Below are positions 6,452-8,674 of a stretch of 8,674 bases of DNA, one piece after another. A program made the position numbers and the translations under genes. Where the stretch lies: assembly GCA_017849395.1 (NCBI GenBank), contig JAFIHO010000306.1, positions 1 through 8,674 of the forward strand. Reading direction: 5' to 3'. Under the pieces are notes generated by a model that was given only the letters and a program-made list of their open reading frames with translations, did not search any database and was not told the DNA's origin. The number at the start of each line of letters is the position of its first letter. The stretch's first letter is position 1. The stretch comes from Hyphomicrobiales bacterium. Its GTDB lineage: Bacteria; Pseudomonadota; Alphaproteobacteria; Micropepsales; Micropepsaceae.

Positions 6452-6868
6452 TTATCCGGCCTTGCGCGTGTGGGCTTCGGCGTAATAGCCCATGTCCTGC
6501 AGCACCAGCTTCTCATCGATATGCTGGGTGCAGATTTCGACTTCATACTGGTCCGGGCTGCGGCCTTCCAGTTCGCGCCAAAGGGCGCGCGCGGAGTCGA
6601 AATTGGGAAGATAGACCGACCAGCTTGGCGCATCCGGCTGTTTGCCGCGCACATGAACCAGGCGCGGCCCGGGCAGGCGGGCGATTTCCCAGTCCTGCAA
6701 TTCTTCCACCCCGGCTTCGTAACTGCGGCCCGAAGGCAGCGCGACCAGCGTGCCGCGCCGTCCGTTTTTTTCCGCATGAAGCACGACAGCACAACGCGGT
6801 CCGTTCGTCTGGCGCAGCAAATCACCCGCGCGCAGCCGCGTCACCCTACATGGAATTTTGCGGCCCAT
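6452..6868 (-). CDS. Hypothetical protein, 138 aa, under a lux-box-like promoter
   Basis: I do not recognise a family. The product is soluble, with no signal peptide or membrane helix. The N-terminal half (about 1-60: GDLLRQTNGPRCAVVLHAEK, then GTLVALPSGRSYEAG) alternates beta-prone stretches and could be a small barrel. The second half contains WSVYLPNFDSARALWRELEG (83-102) and QYEVEICTQHIDEK (107-120), with a mixed helical pattern. Residue composition and third-position G/C preference fit a real gene on this strand. The ATG is supported by a promoter whose predicted start is about 27 nt upstream; the leader has only a weak GGGG ribosome site 7 nt before the ATG. It follows the LuxR gene by 98 nt and precedes the transporter gene by 41 nt. 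Regulation by the LuxR protein and co-transcription with the transporter are inference. Confidence 0.72.
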   Translation of the reverse strand: MGRKIPCRVTRLRAGDLLRQTNGPRCAVVLHAEKNGRRGTLVALPSGRSYEAGVEELQDWEIARLPGPRLVHVRGKQPDAPSWSVYLPNFDSARALWRELEGRSPDQYEVEICTQHIDEKLVLQDMGYYAEAHTRKAG

Positions 6869-6901
6869 GGCTTACCCCAACCCTACCGTCGCAATCCTAG
6901 G

Positions 6902-6929
6902 ATGATAGCTTTTGCGCGGTGACTGTCAC
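6902..6929 (-). promoter_or_regulatory. Sigma-70-type promoter of the unknown 138-aa gene
   Basis: On the minus strand GTGACA (6929-6924; 5 of 6 to TTGACA) is followed after 16 nt by TATCAT (6907-6902; 5 of 6 to TATAAT). The predicted start is near 6895, giving a leader of about 27 nt before the ATG at 6868. The -35 element lies inside the palindrome at 6923-6938. Confidence 0.6.
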
Positions 6930-6938
6930 CAGTGACAG
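6918..6938. promoter_or_regulatory. Lux-box-like overlapping palindromes upstream of the unknown gene
   Basis: CTGTCAC (6923-6929), CA, GTGACAG (6932-6938) is a perfect 16-bp dyad that fits the CT-N12-AG core of LuxR-type boxes. A second perfect dyad, GGTGAC-T-GTCACC (6918-6930), overlaps it, so three GTGAC half-sites alternate in orientation. The 16-bp dyad is centred about 35 nt upstream of the predicted transcription start, on the -35 element. This position suits either repression or class II-like activation. The LuxR gene next door is the obvious candidate binder, by inference. Confidence 0.55.
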
Positions 6939-6966
6939 GGGGCTTTGATTTACGTTCTATCGTGAA

Positions 6967-7716
6967 TTACGGCATCACATAGCCCTGCGCGATGGCGAGT
7001 GCCGCAAGATGCGCACGCGATGTGGCGCGGAACTTTTCGCGCGCATTGCCGAGATGAAACCGTACCGTCCGTACAGTCATGCCCAGGATTTTGCCGATCT
7101 CCGCATCCGCATGGCCCGCCACCAGAAGAGTCAGACACTCGATCTCTCGCAGGGTGAGGATCGGACCGGCACGACCTGTCGTGCCACGGTTCTCGATACG
7201 GTCCGCATGTTCGAACGCCACGCGGCCAATCGCGACCAGATAAGTCTGTTCGGCCAGAGTGATGGATTTGCGGCCGCCGCCCAGTGAGACGAGGCCGGGC
7301 GAGTTATCGCGCGCACGCATCGGCACCAGCACGCCTTCCAGATAGCCGTCCCGCGCCGCGGCCTCGATAACCCTGCGGCCCCGGTCCCGTTTGGGCAAAA
7401 GATTGATAAGGGTGGTCCAGGTCAGCGCCTGGCCGGAATTGCGGGCCCAGCGGGGGATGGGATCGGCCAGCAGAAAATCCTGGTCGCGATAAAGCTCTAT
7501 CCAGCTTGCGGGCCAGTTGGTGAAATGGAACGGATTGCCGGTGGCGGCCTTCGGTCCCGCCACAATGCCGCTGGCGGCTGCCGTCATTCCCAGCGGCGTG
7601 ATGGCGCGGGTGACGGCGTCAGCAAGGCGGTCCATCGCGGTGCGCCGCGCGGCTTCCAGCGCGAAGGCGAATGCGCGGCGGCCCAGTTCGGAATCGTCCA
7701 GTTTGCCCGCCACCAA
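6967..7716 (-). CDS. LuxR-family quorum-sensing regulator (autoinducer-binding domain plus HTH)
   Basis: The 249-aa product has an N-terminal autoinducer-binding domain and a C-terminal LuxR helix-turn-helix. The pocket residues invariant in TraR/LuxR proteins are all present with TraR spacing: Trp72, Tyr76, Asp85, Pro86, Trp100 and Gly128 (TraR W57, Y61, D70, P71, W85, G113). The HTH (about 186-245, LTLREIECLTLLVAGHADAEIG) retains Glu191, Leu195 and Gly201, matching the three conserved positions there. It should therefore bind an acyl-homoserine lactone or similar ligand and act as a dimer on a dyad site. No LuxI synthase is in the window. The start is uncertain: TTG at 7714-7716 or, with better AGGG spacing, GTG at 7711-7713; ATG at codon 28 is a shorter option. 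It lies downstream of the tetR-like gene on the same strand and upstream of the 138-aa gene that carries a lux-box-like site. Confidence 0.9.
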   Translation of the reverse strand: MVAGKLDDSELGRRAFAFALEAARRTAMDRLADAVTRAITPLGMTAAASGIVAGPKAATGNPFHFTNWPASWIELYRDQDFLLADPIPRWARNSGQALTWTTLINLLPKRDRGRRVIEAAARDGYLEGVLVPMRARDNSPGLVSLGGGRKSITLAEQTYLVAIGRVAFEHADRIENRGTTGRAGPILTLREIECLTLLVAGHADAEIGKILGMTVRTVRFHLGNAREKFRATSRAHLAALAIAQGYVMP

Positions 7717-7741
7717 CCACCCTGCAAGGCGCTTAGAATCA

Positions 7742-7760
7742 CAACATGCTTGTCATGTTG
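7742..7760. promoter_or_regulatory. Palindrome CAACATG-N5-CATGTTG just upstream of the luxR-like gene
   Basis: CAACATG (7742-7748) and CATGTTG (7754-7760) are perfect 7-bp half-sites around CTTGT. The near edge is 26-29 nt before the candidate start codons, so it lies in the leader or promoter. Its 19-bp odd spacing differs from a normal 18- or 20-bp lux box, so the binder may be the TetR neighbour or another factor. I saw no convincing -35/-10 pair around it. Confidence 0.45.
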
Positions 7761-7778
7761 CGCTCCGAAAGCGCCGGG

Positions 7779-7840
7779 GCACAAACAAAAATGTGCGCTG
7801 TAAGCCCTTTGTCCGGCCATTGTGTCGGTCAGCGCCGGAC
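7779..7840. repeat. Two further dyads in the tetR-luxR gap
   Basis: GCACA (7779-7783) and TGTGC (7792-7796) flank the A-rich spacer AACAAAAA. GTCCGGC (7811-7817) and GCCGGAC (7834-7840) form a 7-bp stem with a 16-nt loop. The second could be a weak stem after the tetR-like gene, whose stop lies at 7890, but no T run follows on the minus strand. The 173-nt gap contains no coding frame. Confidence 0.35.
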
Positions 7841-7889
7841 ATGGGCGATCTCCTGGGCGTCTTAGGTGCGCCGCATTATGGGGTGTGCG

Positions 7890-8570
7890 CTATTCGGCGG
7901 GCAGGTGCGGCCGGGTTCGATAACTGCCCGCCAGCGTGTCATGCGTCACGAGCGCGGCACAGAGGTCGTTGCTTCGTGCACCGGCGCCGCTGCAATAGGC
8001 AGACGAAAGGGCGCGCACGGTCTCGTTCAGCAACCGGTCGATATCGGCCTGCTTGCTTGTCAGGTGAAGCGCCGCGACGCCATGCAGTGCCGACCAGAAT
8101 ACATCGCCGATCAGGTCCGGATCGCCTTCGAACAGGCCGTCCCGTACCATCAGCCGGGCGAATTCCGTCATGGCCGCGCGGGCGCGGCTCTCCTGCACCG
8201 CAAGTTCCGGCACACCGGGGACGGCGGGCTGAAACAGGTCGAACATCAGGCGGTAGCTGGTTTCCTCCTGCTGCACGAATTCCCCATAGACATGGGCCAG
8301 GGCGGCGCCTCGCTGGCGGGGTCTCTGCGCGGCCTGAACGCTTTCCAGCTTGGCGGCGAAGCGGGCAAAGGCGCGGGCGCGCAGTGCGGCCAGGATCTCC
8401 TCCTTGTCGCGGAAATAGCGGTAGGCGGTCATCGGGCTGACGCGCAGGCGTTTGGCCAGTTCGCGCATATTGAAGCCGTCGCGGCCCATTTCCGTGAACA
8501 TCTCGGCTGCGACATCGCAAAGCCGTCCGCGGAAATCCGCGACGGTGGTCTGGGTGATCAGGCGGGGCAT
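7890..8570 (-). CDS. TetR/AcrR-family transcriptional regulator with WHG-type C-terminal domain
   Basis: From the ATG at 8568-8570 the product is 226 aa. Residues about 15-61 form the TetR helix-turn-helix, with RELAKRLRVSPMTAYRYFRDKEEIL-type spacing: helix 2/3 at 36-52 and the diagnostic TAYRYFRDKEEIL at 48-60. The C-terminal ligand domain contains FWSALHGVAALHL (158-170), the Trp-His-Gly signature of the WHG subfamily. The last 35 residues are extra and Pro/Arg/Cys-containing. Such proteins are dimeric repressors released by a small ligand, often controlling transport or lipid genes. The ATG is preferred over an upstream GTG at 8597 because GGGAGAGA ends a few bases before it. It is transcribed toward the luxR-like gene, 173 nt away. 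Its target is not evident; self-regulation through dyads upstream of its start is possible. Confidence 0.9.
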   Translation of the reverse strand: MPRLITQTTVADFRGRLCDVAAEMFTEMGRDGFNMRELAKRLRVSPMTAYRYFRDKEEILAALRARAFARFAAKLESVQAAQRPRQRGAALAHVYGEFVQQEETSYRLMFDLFQPAVPGVPELAVQESRARAAMTEFARLMVRDGLFEGDPDLIGDVFWSALHGVAALHLTSKQADIDRLLNETVRALSSAYCSGAGARSNDLCAALVTHDTLAGSYRTRPHLPAE

Positions 8571-8582
8571 GGCTCTCTCCCG

Positions 8583-8665
8583 GCTCCAGCAGGTCACAGG
8601 AAAGACGGGCTGGAGCGGGGGGATATTCCCGGACGCAGTTTTTAAATCAAAGCGTATGCTCCAGC
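8583..8665. repeat. Three copies of GCTCCAGC upstream of the tetR-like gene
   Basis: GCTCCAGC occurs at 8583-8590, inverted at 8609-8616, and again direct at 8658-8665. The first pair makes a perfect 8-bp dyad with an 18-nt centre, close to the TetR start codon. Between copies two and three lies GGGA-TAT-TCCC (8620-8630). These could be operator half-sites for autoregulation, or partly chance in GC-rich DNA. A possible weak promoter on the minus strand is TTGATT with GAATAT 16 nt on, which I do not trust. Confidence 0.35.
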
Positions 8666-8674
8666 CGCAGCATC

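Noticed and set aside
6362..6922. Two plus-strand open frames opposite the 138-aa gene
   Set aside because: They span the promoter and dyad of the minus-strand gene, have Cys/Arg/His-rich composition and no family features; the minus-strand frame has a well-placed promoter.
7517..8645. Long plus-strand open frames opposite the luxR-like and tetR-like genes
   Set aside because: They are Arg/Pro/Ala-rich antisense frames created by GC-rich coding DNA; the minus strand encodes clear LuxR and TetR families.
8647..8674. Possible C-terminus of another minus-strand gene (MLRLEHTL then TGA) at the right edge
   Set aside because: Only eight codons are visible, another frame is also open to the edge with a different stop, and nothing identifies a family. 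It remains possible that an upstream gene ends here.

Overview
The window looks like a chromosomal segment of an alphaproteobacterium. The DNA is GC-rich with strong G/C bias at third codon positions. The order aminotransferase - hom - glpX - recJ - tRNA-Glu is the kind of housekeeping neighbourhood seen in that class. The left half is conserved core genome. The right half is accessory: one exosortase-type surface protein and a minus-strand block of regulators with small genes. No transposase, integrase, CRISPR array or rRNA gene was seen. I cannot name the species; a Rhizomicrobium-like or other rhizobial/rhodospirillal relative would fit.

Left half (1-4742), all on the plus strand. The 3' end of an AlaC-type PLP aminotransferase overlaps the start of homoserine dehydrogenase (hom) by 4 nt. 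After 25 nt comes class II fructose-1,6-bisphosphatase (glpX), whose end overlaps the GTG start of the single-strand exonuclease gene recJ by 8 nt. The four genes are so tightly packed that one transcript with translational coupling is likely. The gene contents are not one pathway: amino-acid synthesis, gluconeogenesis/Calvin-type sugar phosphate metabolism, and DNA repair. tRNA-Glu(UUC) follows recJ.

Middle (4743-5870). A 223-nt gap rich in inverted repeats leads to a secreted PEP-CTERM protein. Just upstream of it is a GG-N10-GC element resembling a sigma-54 promoter, and about 85 nt upstream of the predicted transcription start is a perfect TGTAAA-N5-TTTACA palindrome. Together they look like an RpoN promoter with an enhancer-binding-protein site. 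A textbook hairpin terminator with a UUCG loop closes the gene.

Right part (5922-8674), all on the minus strand. In transcription order: a TetR-family regulator, a LuxR-family regulator keeping every key acyl-homoserine-lactone pocket residue, an unknown 138-aa protein, and a small YdcZ/DUF606-type membrane transporter. A good sigma-70 promoter precedes the unknown gene, and a perfect palindrome CTGTCAC-CA-GTGACAG (lux-box-like, CT-N12-AG) overlaps its -35 element. The simplest reading, which is inference, is a quorum-sensing receptor without a neighbouring LuxI controlling a two-gene unit of unknown protein plus exporter. This lux-box-like circuit and the sigma-54/PEP-CTERM promoter are the most interesting parts of the window.
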